From Microbacterium gallinarum (GTDB lineage: Bacteria > Actinomycetota > Actinomycetes > Actinomycetales > Microbacteriaceae): a stretch of DNA of 64,000 bases. A program made the position numbers and the translations under genes. Shown piece by piece: positions 36,181-44,545 of this stretch (position 1 is its first letter; each line of letters begins with the position of its first letter). The stretch is taken from NCBI RefSeq assembly GCF_014837165.1, contig NZ_JACSPM010000002.1, positions 434,001-498,000 of the forward strand. The letters are read 5' to 3'. The notes under the pieces are model-generated. The model saw only the letters and a program-made list of their open reading frames with translations. It ran no database searches and was not told the origin of the DNA.

Positions 36181-37308
36181 TCAGCCTCCGCCGAGGTCCT
36201 CAGGCGGATCCACCGGCGGATCCGGCACGGGCTCTGTGCCCGTCCCGGGATCAGTGCCCGTGCCGGGGTCTTCCGGAGGCGGCGCCTGCTCCTGCCGACG
36301 GCGCTCCTCTTCCTCCCTCGCCAGCTGCTCGGCGATGGCGATCTCGGCGCGCAGCTGGTCGTCACGCAGTGCGGTCACCGCGGTCGAATAGGCCGGGAGG
36401 GTGGCAACCGAGGTCGGCGTCGCGAGCGCGCTTGCTGCCACGGCATCCGCGGTCTGAATCACCGCTTCGCGGAACGACTCGTCGGCGTCGGGATTCTCTT
36501 CGACGATCGACGCAGCGCTCGCGGGCACCGTCGCCGCGAAAGTCGCCATCGCAGCGGTGAACGTGCGGTCGAGCGCTACGACCTCCTCGCGCAGGTCGTC
36601 GACCTGCGTAGCCACCGCTGACACCTCCGACGATCGTGTGGTGACTTCGTCGATCGCGGCGCCGATCGACGAGAGCGACTCTTCGTCGACCGCAGGCGGT
36701 GTGAACTCGCCCACTGCGGGCGGGACGGTGAGACTCTCAAGCGCTGACAGGTAGGCGACCCGCGCTGCTTCGGCAGCCGCGAGCGCCGCCTCGTCGCTCA
36801 TGCCTTCGAGCTGTTCCAGCGGCAGCGCCAACTGCTGCGCATGGGCGATGCTGCCCGCCCGTGCCTCGTCGAGCCGGCCGATGGAGGCGTTGACTGCCTG
36901 AGTCTCGTTCGCGAGGACTGCCTCGGTCTGCGTAAGGGTGCGCACCGCATCGCCCTCGGGCGATGACGAAGAGATGACCACCCCTGCGATGATGCTCGCG
37001 ATCACGACTGCGACCACCGCCAGCGCAGCCATGACGATGCTGAGCACGTCGACCTGATTGCCGGCGCGTCGCACGCTCGTCGGACCCGCCACCGGCCCGG
37101 CCGCCATCGTCGTCGCACGACCGCGCGGTCCGACAAGTGCCTGCAGTGCGGGGATGTCGTCGACCGGAGCTGGCGCCGCGGCGACGGGCTTGCGTGGCTT
37201 GGCGAACAGCTCCTCGAGGCGCTCGGACTGCTCCACGCTCGCCACCGGGGTCGCCACACCCGACCGACCGGACGAACCGCCGGCGAAGAGGTGCGCGAGG
37301 GAGCTCAT
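36181..37308 (-). CDS. uncharacterised membrane-anchored coiled-coil protein in the EPS locus
   Basis: 375 residues from the ATG at 37308, with GGAAGG 5 nt upstream. Residues ~1-85 are polar and cytoplasmic-looking. One membrane helix (VLSIVMAALAVVAVVIASII) is followed by a ~220-residue Ala/Glu/Ser-rich helical region, then a Pro-rich tail with tandem DPGTGT units and VPDPPVDPPEDLGGG. I do not recognise the family. Its position, opposed to and between the phosphatase and the BY-kinases, suggests a role in export or surface assembly of the polysaccharide (inference only). Confidence 0.75.
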   Translation of the reverse strand: MSSLAHLFAGGSSGRSGVATPVASVEQSERLEELFAKPRKPVAAAPAPVDDIPALQALVGPRGRATTMAAGPVAGPTSVRRAGNQVDVLSIVMAALAVVAVVIASIIAGVVISSSSPEGDAVRTLTQTEAVLANETQAVNASIGRLDEARAGSIAHAQQLALPLEQLEGMSDEAALAAAEAARVAYLSALESLTVPPAVGEFTPPAVDEESLSSIGAAIDEVTTRSSEVSAVATQVDDLREEVVALDRTFTAAMATFAATVPASAASIVEENPDADESFREAVIQTADAVAASALATPTSVATLPAYSTAVTALRDDQLRAEIAIAEQLAREEEERRRQEQAPPPEDPGTGTDPGTGTEPVPDPPVDPPEDLGGG

Positions 37309-37421
37309 GGGGCCCTTCCGGAATATGGGAGGATCAGGAGTACAGTTCGGAGCCGACGTCCGTGCCGCAGCCAGAATATCGGGCAGCGACGGTCCCGACA
37401 TCGAAGACCTGTGAGGGATCG

Positions 37422-38795
37422 TTGCAGATCAGAGACTACATCGCGCTCGTCCGGCGAAGCTGGGTGCTGATCCTCGCGTGCACGGTCATCGGCGGCTCGG
37501 TCGGCGCTGCTTTCGCCTTCCTCTCACCCGCCACGTACCAGTCGACGAGCCAGCTCTTCGTCTCCGTGCGGAACACCGGCGCCGCGCTGGACCTCGCGCA
37601 GAGCACCAGCTACGCGCGCCAGGCGGTGACCAGCTACGTCCGGGTGATCCCCACCGCCATCGTGCTCGACCCCGTCGTCGAGGACCTGGGCCTGGACATC
37701 ACCTCACGTCAGCTCGCGGGGCAGGTGATAGCATCCGCTCCGCTCAATACGCAGATCATCACGATCACCGTCACCGACCGGAACCCCAGCCAGGCCGCGC
37801 AACTCGCCAACGCGATCGCCGACAGCTTCGCCACGACGGTTGCGACCGAGCTGGAGGCCCCTACCGGAACCGACACCGACAGCAAGGTGCGAGTGGACAC
37901 GATCTCGCCTGCCAAGGTGCCGACCGAACCGTCTTCCCCGAACTTGCGCGTGGATCTTGCCCTCGGACTGCTCATCGGGCTGGCCGCCGGCGTGGGGCTC
38001 GCGGTGCTGCGCTCCCTGCTCGACACGCGCGTACGGACGCCCGCCGACATCGAGTCTGTCGTGGACGCGCCGATTCTGGGCGGCATTCCCTTCGACCCCG
38101 ACTCGGCGACGCGGCCGCTGATCGTGCAGGTCGCACCGCGCGACCCCCGGGCGGAAGCCTTCCGGCGGGTCCGGACCAACGTGCAGTTCCTCAACCTGGA
38201 AGCCGAGGCGCCGACCTTCGTCATCACGAGCTCCGCTCCTGCGGAGGGCAAGTCGACGACGGCCGCGAACCTCGCGCTGACGCTCGCAGAGACCGGCATG
38301 CGCGTCGCCCTGGTCGACGCCGACCTGCGCAAACCCCGCCTCGCCGACAACTTCAACATCGAAGGCGGGGTCGGGCTGTCTGACGTGCTGGCCGGCCGCG
38401 TACCGCTGTCGGGCGCCTTCCAGCAGTGGGGACGCAGCAAGCTTTTCCTGCTGCCCGCCGGCACGCTGCCCCCCAACCCGGCTGAACTGCTGGGGTCGCG
38501 GTCCATGTGGCAGACGCTCGAAGAGATGCGCCGCGCGTTCGACTACATCCTCATCGACGCACCCCCGCTGCTCGCGGTCACCGATGCGGCCGTAGTCTCG
38601 CGCCTCACGACCGGCGCCATCCTCGTCGCCGCGTCAGGTGCGACCCGCAAGCCGCAGCTCGCCGGCGCCGTCAAGGCGATCGCCGGCGCCGACGCGCGGC
38701 TTCTCGGCGTGGTCATCACCAAGCTTCCGACCAAAGGCCCCGACAGCACCGCGTACGGGCAGTACACGTACGGCGTGACGCACGCGGCCCCCTAG
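37422..38795 (+). CDS. Wzz/BY-kinase fusion (capsular polysaccharide co-polymerase and tyrosine kinase), copy 1
   Basis: 457 residues from the TTG at 37422, preceded by GAGGG at 4 nt; no in-frame ATG fits. The N-terminal Wzz part has a first membrane helix (SWVLILACTVIGGSVGAAFA), an extracellular loop, and a second helix near residue 190 (LALGLLIGLAAGVGLAVLRS). The kinase domain has Walker A SSAPAEGKSTTAAN (Lys277), Walker A' ALVDADLRKPRL and Walker B FDYILIDAPP. The C-terminus ends with a Tyr cluster, AYGQYTYGVTHAAP, the expected autophosphorylation tail. It sets chain length with Wzy/Wzx. Confidence 0.93.
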   Translation: MQIRDYIALVRRSWVLILACTVIGGSVGAAFAFLSPATYQSTSQLFVSVRNTGAALDLAQSTSYARQAVTSYVRVIPTAIVLDPVVEDLGLDITSRQLAGQVIASAPLNTQIITITVTDRNPSQAAQLANAIADSFATTVATELEAPTGTDTDSKVRVDTISPAKVPTEPSSPNLRVDLALGLLIGLAAGVGLAVLRSLLDTRVRTPADIESVVDAPILGGIPFDPDSATRPLIVQVAPRDPRAEAFRRVRTNVQFLNLEAEAPTFVITSSAPAEGKSTTAANLALTLAETGMRVALVDADLRKPRLADNFNIEGGVGLSDVLAGRVPLSGAFQQWGRSKLFLLPAGTLPPNPAELLGSRSMWQTLEEMRRAFDYILIDAPPLLAVTDAAVVSRLTTGAILVAASGATRKPQLAGAVKAIAGADARLLGVVITKLPTKGPDSTAYGQYTYGVTHAAP

Positions 38796-38880
38796 CACCT
38801 TCACAGGCGCGCCGTGTGCGCTATGAGAGAATGACCGATGGCGCCGGACCTGTCGCGCCGACGACGAAGGATTAGCCCAC

Positions 38881-40329
38881 GTGGAACTGCGCGACTACAT
38901 CAGGATCCTGCACAAGAACTGGATCATCATCCTGGTGCTCACGGTGCTCGGCGCCGCAGCGGGGGCCGCCTACTCATTTGCGCAGACGCCGAAGTACCAG
39001 GCGACCACGCAGCTCTATGTGTCGGTGCGCTCTGAAGGCGCCGCCACCGGCGACCTTGTACAGGGCACGACCTTCGCGCGCCAGATCGTCGCCAGCTATG
39101 TCGATGTCGTCAACACGGCGCTCGTGCTCGACCCTGTGATCGCTGAGTTGGGGCTCGACACGACCGCGACCGCTCTGAGCTCGCAGATCACAGCATCCAC
39201 ACCACTTAACACGGTGATGATCGACATCACCGCCACCGACACCGACCCCGAGCAGGCGGCGGCTATCGCTGATGCGACAGCGGCGAGCCTCGCCACCGCG
39301 GTGCAGACGACGCTCGAGGTGCCCGCCTCCGCGGATGCGGCCAGCCCCGTGCAGGTGAGAACTGTGCAGCCGGCGGTGGTGCCGAGTACGCCGTCCAGTC
39401 CCAACACGATGCTCAACATCGCGCTCGGTACGCTCCTGGGTCTTGCACTCGGCATCGGCATCGGCGTGCTGCGCACCGTGCTCGACACTCGGGTGCGCAC
39501 GCTCCACGACATCGAGCAGCTCACCACCGCTCCCCTGCTCGGCGGCATCGCCTACGACCCGGGCGCGCAGAAGCGGCCGCTCATCGTGCACGCCGACCCG
39601 CGCAGCCCGCGCGCCGAGTCATTCCGGTCGTTGCGCACCAACCTCCAGTTCCTCAACATCGAGGGCGGGCCGCGGTCGTTCGTCGTATCGAGCGCCGGTC
39701 CGGGCGAAGGCAAGTCGACCACGACGGCGAACCTCGCCATCGCGCTCGCCGAGACCGGGGCGCGCGTCGCCCTCGTCGACGGCGACCTCCGCCTGCCGCG
39801 TGTCGCCGACTACATGGGCATCGAGGGCGGTGTAGGTCTGACCGATGTGCTCATCGGACGGGTCGAGCTCGCCGACGCTCTGCAGAAGTGGGGCCGAGGT
39901 CAGCTCTTCGTGCTGACCTCGGGACCCATTCCCCCGAATCCGAGCGAGCTGCTCGGGTCCGTCGCCATGGACCATGTGCTCGCCTCCCTCACCGAGCACT
40001 TCGACTACGTGATCATCGACGCGCCGCCGCTGCTGCTCGTCACCGACGCCGCCGTCCTCAGCAAGAAGACCCGCGGCGTCATCCTCGCCGCGGCATCAGG
40101 CAAGACCCGGAAACACGACCTCACCGGGGCCATCCGCAGCCTCGAGACCGCCGGCGGTCAGCTGCTCGGCCTCGTGGTCACGATGCTCCCCACGCGCGGT
40201 CCCGACAGTTACGGCTACGCCGCGTACACGTACGGCGCGACGCACGAGACCGACGGCTCGAAGAAGCCCGGCGGAAAGCGCAAGGGCAAGAAGTCGAGCT
40301 CTGCCAACCGCGCGAAGGTCAAGGCGTAG
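38881..40329 (+). CDS. Wzz/BY-kinase fusion, copy 2 with basic C-terminal tail
   Basis: 482 residues, GTG start. Collinear with the preceding gene: Wzz helices at ~16-36 (IIILVLTVLGAAAGAAYSFA) and ~180-200, Walker A SSAGPGEGKSTTTAN (Lys278), A' ALVDGDLRLPRV, B FDYVIIDAPP. The tail has the Tyr cluster SYGYAAYTYGATH and then a Lys-rich end (KKPGGKRKGKKSSSANRAKV) that copy 1 lacks. The two are a tandem duplication, diverged over their whole length. Roles inferred: chain length and regulated export of the polysaccharide. Confidence 0.93.
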   Translation: MELRDYIRILHKNWIIILVLTVLGAAAGAAYSFAQTPKYQATTQLYVSVRSEGAATGDLVQGTTFARQIVASYVDVVNTALVLDPVIAELGLDTTATALSSQITASTPLNTVMIDITATDTDPEQAAAIADATAASLATAVQTTLEVPASADAASPVQVRTVQPAVVPSTPSSPNTMLNIALGTLLGLALGIGIGVLRTVLDTRVRTLHDIEQLTTAPLLGGIAYDPGAQKRPLIVHADPRSPRAESFRSLRTNLQFLNIEGGPRSFVVSSAGPGEGKSTTTANLAIALAETGARVALVDGDLRLPRVADYMGIEGGVGLTDVLIGRVELADALQKWGRGQLFVLTSGPIPPNPSELLGSVAMDHVLASLTEHFDYVIIDAPPLLLVTDAAVLSKKTRGVILAAASGKTRKHDLTGAIRSLETAGGQLLGLVVTMLPTRGPDSYGYAAYTYGATHETDGSKKPGGKRKGKKSSSANRAKVKA

Positions 40330-40497
40330 GGCTGAAACCCGCGGCCCGGTAGGGGCTTTGGCTGCGACCGGCGCGGAACGGGATGGCACACCGACGAGGA
40401 GTGCCGGCCGTCCGGTAGCCGGAGCTCGATCTGTTTCAGCACGGCGTGTGCTTGACCAACCGGCGTCGAGGCCAGCCGCGGTCAGACCCCCTATGCG

Positions 40498-42414
40498 TCA
40501 GTCGGCCTTCGGGAACAGGGCGTCGCAACTGGGGTCGATGGTCACCGCCGTCGACGACGCCGTCGGCGTGTGACGCAGGTTCAGGGGACCGAGTTCTCCC
40601 TCGGGGAAGGCCACCGTGTGCGAGACGGTCACGGTTTCATCCTTCGGCACGAACACCGTTCTGCTCAGCGCGGTGTTGCCCTTCTCCACCCCGCTGCGGT
40701 CCCAGTTGGGCGCGTCACCCGTGGCCGGGACGGTCTGCGTGATCTGCGCACCCGGAGGCGCGAAGAACAGCACATCGAGCATCATCGTGGTGCGCGGCAG
40801 CCCGAATCCACCGTTGCGCCATCCCAGCGTGTAGCCACTCCGGATGTCATCGGTGATGCTGTTGTGCAGTGTCATCGTCGTGGTCATCGTGCGGGCGGGC
40901 GCGTCGCACGTCGCGGTGATCGCCGAGGTCAGGTGATAGTCCAGCTTGCTCACCGATGAGTTATTGAGGTAGATGCCGACCTGGGTCTGCTCAACGGTGT
41001 CGGGCGCGAGGGCGCCGTCGACGCCGAGCTCGACCGCCAGCGCCTGAGCGTCGGGGTTCGTGAAGGCGAGGTTGACTCGCTGCTCCTGCGCCGAGAGCTC
41101 GAGCGCCTTGAGCATCTTCATCGGATCCCAGGAGGCGGAGGTCAAGTGGTCGAACACACGCTTGGCTGTGTCGGCGAAGAAGAAGTCGGATGCCCTCGCG
41201 TCCGGGAAGCGCTCGTAGGCCTGACTGAGAAGAACCGACACGGCGTTCTCGGCGGTCAGTTGCTCACCCGTCGTCAGCGTAACGGGGCCGGCCACCGCCA
41301 GCATGTGTGAGAGCACAACCGGGTCGATCGAGATCACTCCGTCGAAGTTCGCGCCGGTCGTATTCGCCCACACCGCCTGGAAGAGCTGCGCAGTGGTCGG
41401 GAAGTCGGGGGTGAAGGTGTAGTCCTGCGAGTGGCGCGTCAACGTCGGAAGATAGAGCCCGGTGGTCTCGGGCGGAAGGGACACGTACTCGTTCCCCTGC
41501 GTGCCGGCTTCGTAGAAGGTCGCCGAGCTCGCCTGGTCCGCGTACCCGAGCTTGCCGTCGGTCACCGTGAGGATCATGCTCGCGGCAGGGTTTCCGCCGG
41601 TCGCGCGAATCTCCGCGTTGTTCTGGAAGATCACCAGGTACGTCTTCTTGCCGCCCGAACCGGCCATGTCGAGCAGCGTCGGCAGGTAGCCCTCGGCCAG
41701 GCTCAGCGCGGGGCTGGCCTGGTCGAGGATCGTCGTGATCTCAGCGATCGGGTCTGCCACCTGCGGCATCAGTGTCGACGAATCGATCGGTGCGACCTCA
41801 GCCTGCGCGTCGGCGAACGCATCCGCGATCTCGGGGATCGACGCCTGCACCTGGCGGAACGGTTCGAGATTGATGCCACCACCCTCGACGGTGAGACTCT
41901 CAGGGTCGATGGTCGACATGAACTGCAGCCCCGGCGGCAGCGCGCGATCGACGAGGATGTCGACGGCTCGCGTCACCCGTTGCACTGCATCGACGTTCTG
42001 ACCGACGAACGGCACCTGCGCGGCCAGGTTCCACAATGGACCTTCGACGATATCGGCGGCAAGCGTCACATTCTTCGTGATGTCGTCGGCGGTGGCCTGG
42101 ACCTGCGCCTGATCGGCCGAGCCGAGACCTGTGCTGAGTGTCGACAGGTCGGACTTCGCACGCTCGAGAGCGCCCTGCGCAGTCTTCACCTCGTTGAGGA
42201 ACTGCATCGCCAGGACACCCGCGACGACACCTACCAGCAGCACCGCGCCGATGACGATCCACGGCCACACGCGGCGCTTGCGCTTCGTCTGGGGTGCGTC
42301 CTCCGCGGGGTCGCCGAACAGCTCCGCGGTCGTCGGGGCGGGGGTCCGGACAGCATCGCGCGCGTGGCGTCGCAGCGAGCCCTCGGCAGGCACAGGAGTG
42401 TCGTCGGGATGCAC
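40498..42414 (-). CDS. DUF4012 domain-containing membrane protein
   Basis: 638 residues, GTG start. A ~48-residue basic cytoplasmic part (KRKRRV) precedes one membrane helix (VWPWIVIGAVLLVGVVAGVL). The rest is extracellular. FQNNAEIRATGGNPAASMIL and DGVISIDPVVLSHMLAVAGPV are DUF4012 hallmarks. DUF4012 proteins often sit next to polysaccharide loci in Gram-positive bacteria and resemble LytR-type surroundings, but have no established activity. Convergent with the second BY-kinase gene; the 168 bp between them hold no clear signal. Confidence 0.85.
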   Translation of the reverse strand: MHPDDTPVPAEGSLRRHARDAVRTPAPTTAELFGDPAEDAPQTKRKRRVWPWIVIGAVLLVGVVAGVLAMQFLNEVKTAQGALERAKSDLSTLSTGLGSADQAQVQATADDITKNVTLAADIVEGPLWNLAAQVPFVGQNVDAVQRVTRAVDILVDRALPPGLQFMSTIDPESLTVEGGGINLEPFRQVQASIPEIADAFADAQAEVAPIDSSTLMPQVADPIAEITTILDQASPALSLAEGYLPTLLDMAGSGGKKTYLVIFQNNAEIRATGGNPAASMILTVTDGKLGYADQASSATFYEAGTQGNEYVSLPPETTGLYLPTLTRHSQDYTFTPDFPTTAQLFQAVWANTTGANFDGVISIDPVVLSHMLAVAGPVTLTTGEQLTAENAVSVLLSQAYERFPDARASDFFFADTAKRVFDHLTSASWDPMKMLKALELSAQEQRVNLAFTNPDAQALAVELGVDGALAPDTVEQTQVGIYLNNSSVSKLDYHLTSAITATCDAPARTMTTTMTLHNSITDDIRSGYTLGWRNGGFGLPRTTMMLDVLFFAPPGAQITQTVPATGDAPNWDRSGVEKGNTALSRTVFVPKDETVTVSHTVAFPEGELGPLNLRHTPTASSTAVTIDPSCDALFPKAD

Positions 42415-42485
42415 CGTGCCATGTTATTCGGTCGCAGGTGGGAGACCCCGGTGAGTCGCTTACAGTTTCCCCGTTGCGCCCAGAT

Positions 42486-42506
42486 CACAGGGCTAGCCAC
42501 CCTGTG
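42486..42506. other. hairpin upstream of the DUF4012 gene
   Basis: CACAGGG (42486-42492) and CCCTGTG (42500-42506) form a perfect 7-bp stem around a loop that itself contains GGCTAGCC. It could be the 3' end of the decayed reading frame downstream or a promoter-region structure. The 42415-42866 interval (452 bp) holds this and the CWBR2 remnant. Confidence 0.4.
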
Positions 42507-42580
42507 AGGCACGGCGCTCGGGTTGGCGCTGCGGCGGGTCAGCGGCACGGGGTCATGGACCAGCGTGAGCAGCGCGAGGG

Positions 42581-42742
42581 TCAGCGGCAGGCAGTCATCC
42601 AGCCCGACAGGTAGTCGGCCAGGCGCTCGTAGGAGTCGTCCAGCACCCCGAGGCCGCCCACGATCCCGACCTTCATATCGCGCTGGTAGAGGAAGTCGCG
42701 CAGGCCCGCATCGAACCCGCCGTCGGACACCGACGGCACCAG
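42581..42742 (-). pseudogene. decayed C-terminus of a CWBR2 protein with a 291-bp internal deletion
   Basis: On the minus strand LVPSV...GGFDAGLRDFLYQRDM...VLDDSYERLADYLSGW matches the CWBR2 protein at 44546 (38 of 46 residues identical over one block, counted by eye). The frame then jumps directly to MTACR-stop, the last five residues of that protein. The missing 97 residues correspond to exactly 291 bp, in frame. No start or signal peptide precedes it, and upstream sequence has no homology. The remnant is therefore 5'-truncated and internally deleted. Confidence 0.85.
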
Positions 42743-42866
42743 CTGACCGGACCCGAGGCAGTCCGCTGTGCGTCGCTGTGGATAACAGACGCACCCCGTG
42801 GACGGTCGCATAAGCTGGCTTCGTTCTACCTCAGATCCGCTGAGGAGCGTACTGGGGAGACCTGAG

Positions 42867-44396
42867 ATGCGTCGTAACGCACCTCTCGCGCTTGTCGCGA
42901 GCCTGGCCATTGCCGCCACCATGATCGTCGCCACACCGGCGGCCGCCGACTCGACCACTGCGGGGGTGGCGCCCACGTCTGCGCCTCGGTCGTTGGCGCC
43001 CGCCGCTCTCGCGGAGCCTGACGAGCCGTCTGCGCTGACCCCCGTCGCGCCCGCGGCGCCGGACGGGCCCACGGTCGCCGAACTCGCCGCGGGCGACGTG
43101 CTCCGCCTCGCCGGCCTCGACCGCTACGCCACGGCCATTGAAGTCTCGAAGATCTACGACCCCGGTGTTCCGGCGGTGTTCGTCGCCACGGGAACCAACT
43201 TCCCCGACGCTCTGTCTGCGGCCTCCGCAGCCGCTCTGTTCGGGGGGCCGCTGCTGCTGACGCCGACCGCGGCGCTCCCCCAGGCCGTGTACGACGAGAT
43301 CGATCGGCTGCAGCCCGAGGTGATCGCCGTGATCGGCCGCGCACCGGTCGTCAGCGACGCGGTCGTGAAGAAGCTGCAGACGCTCGCGCCCACCGTTCGC
43401 CTCGGCGGCATCGACCGGTACGCCACCGGGCTCGCCGTCGTGCAGAGCACGTTCGAGTGGGCGACGGACGCCGTCATCGCCACCGGCCGCACCTTCCCCG
43501 ACGCCCTCTCGGCCACGGGCGCCGCCGGTGCGATCGGGGCGCCGGTGATCCTCGTCGACGGCAAGCTGTCGCGCGTGTCGCAGGCCGTCCTCGACACGCT
43601 GCGCGAGCTGGGCGTCGAGCGCGTGCACATCGCGGGAAGCGCCGGCGCCGTGTCATCCGGCATCCAGTCGCATCTCTCCTCCGCAGGATTCGTCGTCGCC
43701 CGCTACGGCGGAACCGATCGCTACCAGACCGCGGCGATCGTGAATGACGCGTTCTTCCCGGCGGGCTCGACCGACACGATCTTCCTCGCGACGGGCACCA
43801 ACTTCCCCGACGCTCTATCGGGTGCGGCGCTCGCCGGAGCAGTCGGGGCTCCGCTCTACATCACCGCCCCCGGCTGTGTGCCCGATGTGGTGCGCACCTC
43901 CGTGTCGGCGCTCGGCGCGTCGCTGGCGGTCGTGATGGGAGGGACGTCGGTCGTCAGCGACGCTGCGGCAGCGAATTACGGATGCCTCAACCCGGCCATC
44001 CCGACCATCTCAGGCACCCCGAAGGCGGGCTACACCCTGACCGCCAACCCCGGCGCCTGGACGCCGGGAGCGTCGATGTCGTACGTCTGGTACGCGAACG
44101 GCTCGCCCCTCGGCGGTGGCGAGACCCTGCCGCTGACGGAGTGGCTCGTCGGCAAGCGGATCACCGTATCGGTGACGGCGTCGCTCGAGGGCTATGTCTC
44201 GGCGACCCGGACGTCGCAGCCGACCGCGCCGATCGCCTCGGCCATCCCCAGCACACAGCACTACCCGAACCCGGTCACCGCCGGCGCGTACTGCGCGAAG
44301 CAGTACGAGGGCTGGCACGCTCACACGTCGACCGGCGTGCGCGTGAAGTGCATGACGTCGCCGACCGACACCCGGCTTCGGTGGCGGGCGATCTGA
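42867..44396 (+). CDS. secreted cell-wall-binding-repeat-2 protein A
   Basis: 509 residues from the ATG at 42867, with GGGGAG 7 nt upstream. Signal peptide MRRNAPLALVASLAIAATM... ends near ATPAAA. A Pro/Ala spacer leads to three CWBR2 (PF04122-type) units, each opening with a DRYATA/DRYQTA motif and holding a (N/T)FPDALS element: LAGLDRYATAIEV, LGGIDRYATGLAV, YGGTDRYQTAAIV. An Ig-like segment (ISGTPKAGYTLTANPGAW) and a ~65-residue C-terminal part follow. CWBR2 triplets bind anionic cell-wall polymers in Clostridia; here that is an inference. Confidence 0.9.
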   Translation: MRRNAPLALVASLAIAATMIVATPAAADSTTAGVAPTSAPRSLAPAALAEPDEPSALTPVAPAAPDGPTVAELAAGDVLRLAGLDRYATAIEVSKIYDPGVPAVFVATGTNFPDALSAASAAALFGGPLLLTPTAALPQAVYDEIDRLQPEVIAVIGRAPVVSDAVVKKLQTLAPTVRLGGIDRYATGLAVVQSTFEWATDAVIATGRTFPDALSATGAAGAIGAPVILVDGKLSRVSQAVLDTLRELGVERVHIAGSAGAVSSGIQSHLSSAGFVVARYGGTDRYQTAAIVNDAFFPAGSTDTIFLATGTNFPDALSGAALAGAVGAPLYITAPGCVPDVVRTSVSALGASLAVVMGGTSVVSDAAAANYGCLNPAIPTISGTPKAGYTLTANPGAWTPGASMSYVWYANGSPLGGGETLPLTEWLVGKRITVSVTASLEGYVSATRTSQPTAPIASAIPSTQHYPNPVTAGAYCAKQYEGWHAHTSTGVRVKCMTSPTDTRLRWRAI

Positions 44397-44445
44397 CGCC
44401 CCACTCGAGTTACAAAGCCCCGGGGGCTGAGCTGCCCTCACCCCC

Positions 44446-44526
44446 GGTGCGTTGAGGACCTCACGCCCGGGTCGTTGAGCGAACTCACCCCTGGGTCGTT
44501 GAGCGAGCTAAGCGAGACGAAACGCC
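44446..44526 (+). repeat. second site of the GGGTCGTTGAGCGA dispersed repeat
   Basis: Copies begin near 44467 (short) and 44492 (long, continuing GCTAAGCGAGACGAAACG), with a degenerate GTGCGTTGAGGACCTCA near 44450. They match the array at 21499-21635. They sit between the convergent CWBR2 genes A and B. GCCCCGGGGGC near 44421 could terminate gene A. Confidence 0.8.
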
Positions 44527-44545
44527 AAACCGAGCCGTCGGGCGT

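Noticed and set aside
42777..42785. Perfect DnaA box TGTGGATAA near CWBR2 protein A
   Set aside because: A single 9-mer in 64 kb is near chance expectation, and no cluster or origin genes (dnaA, dnaN) are present.
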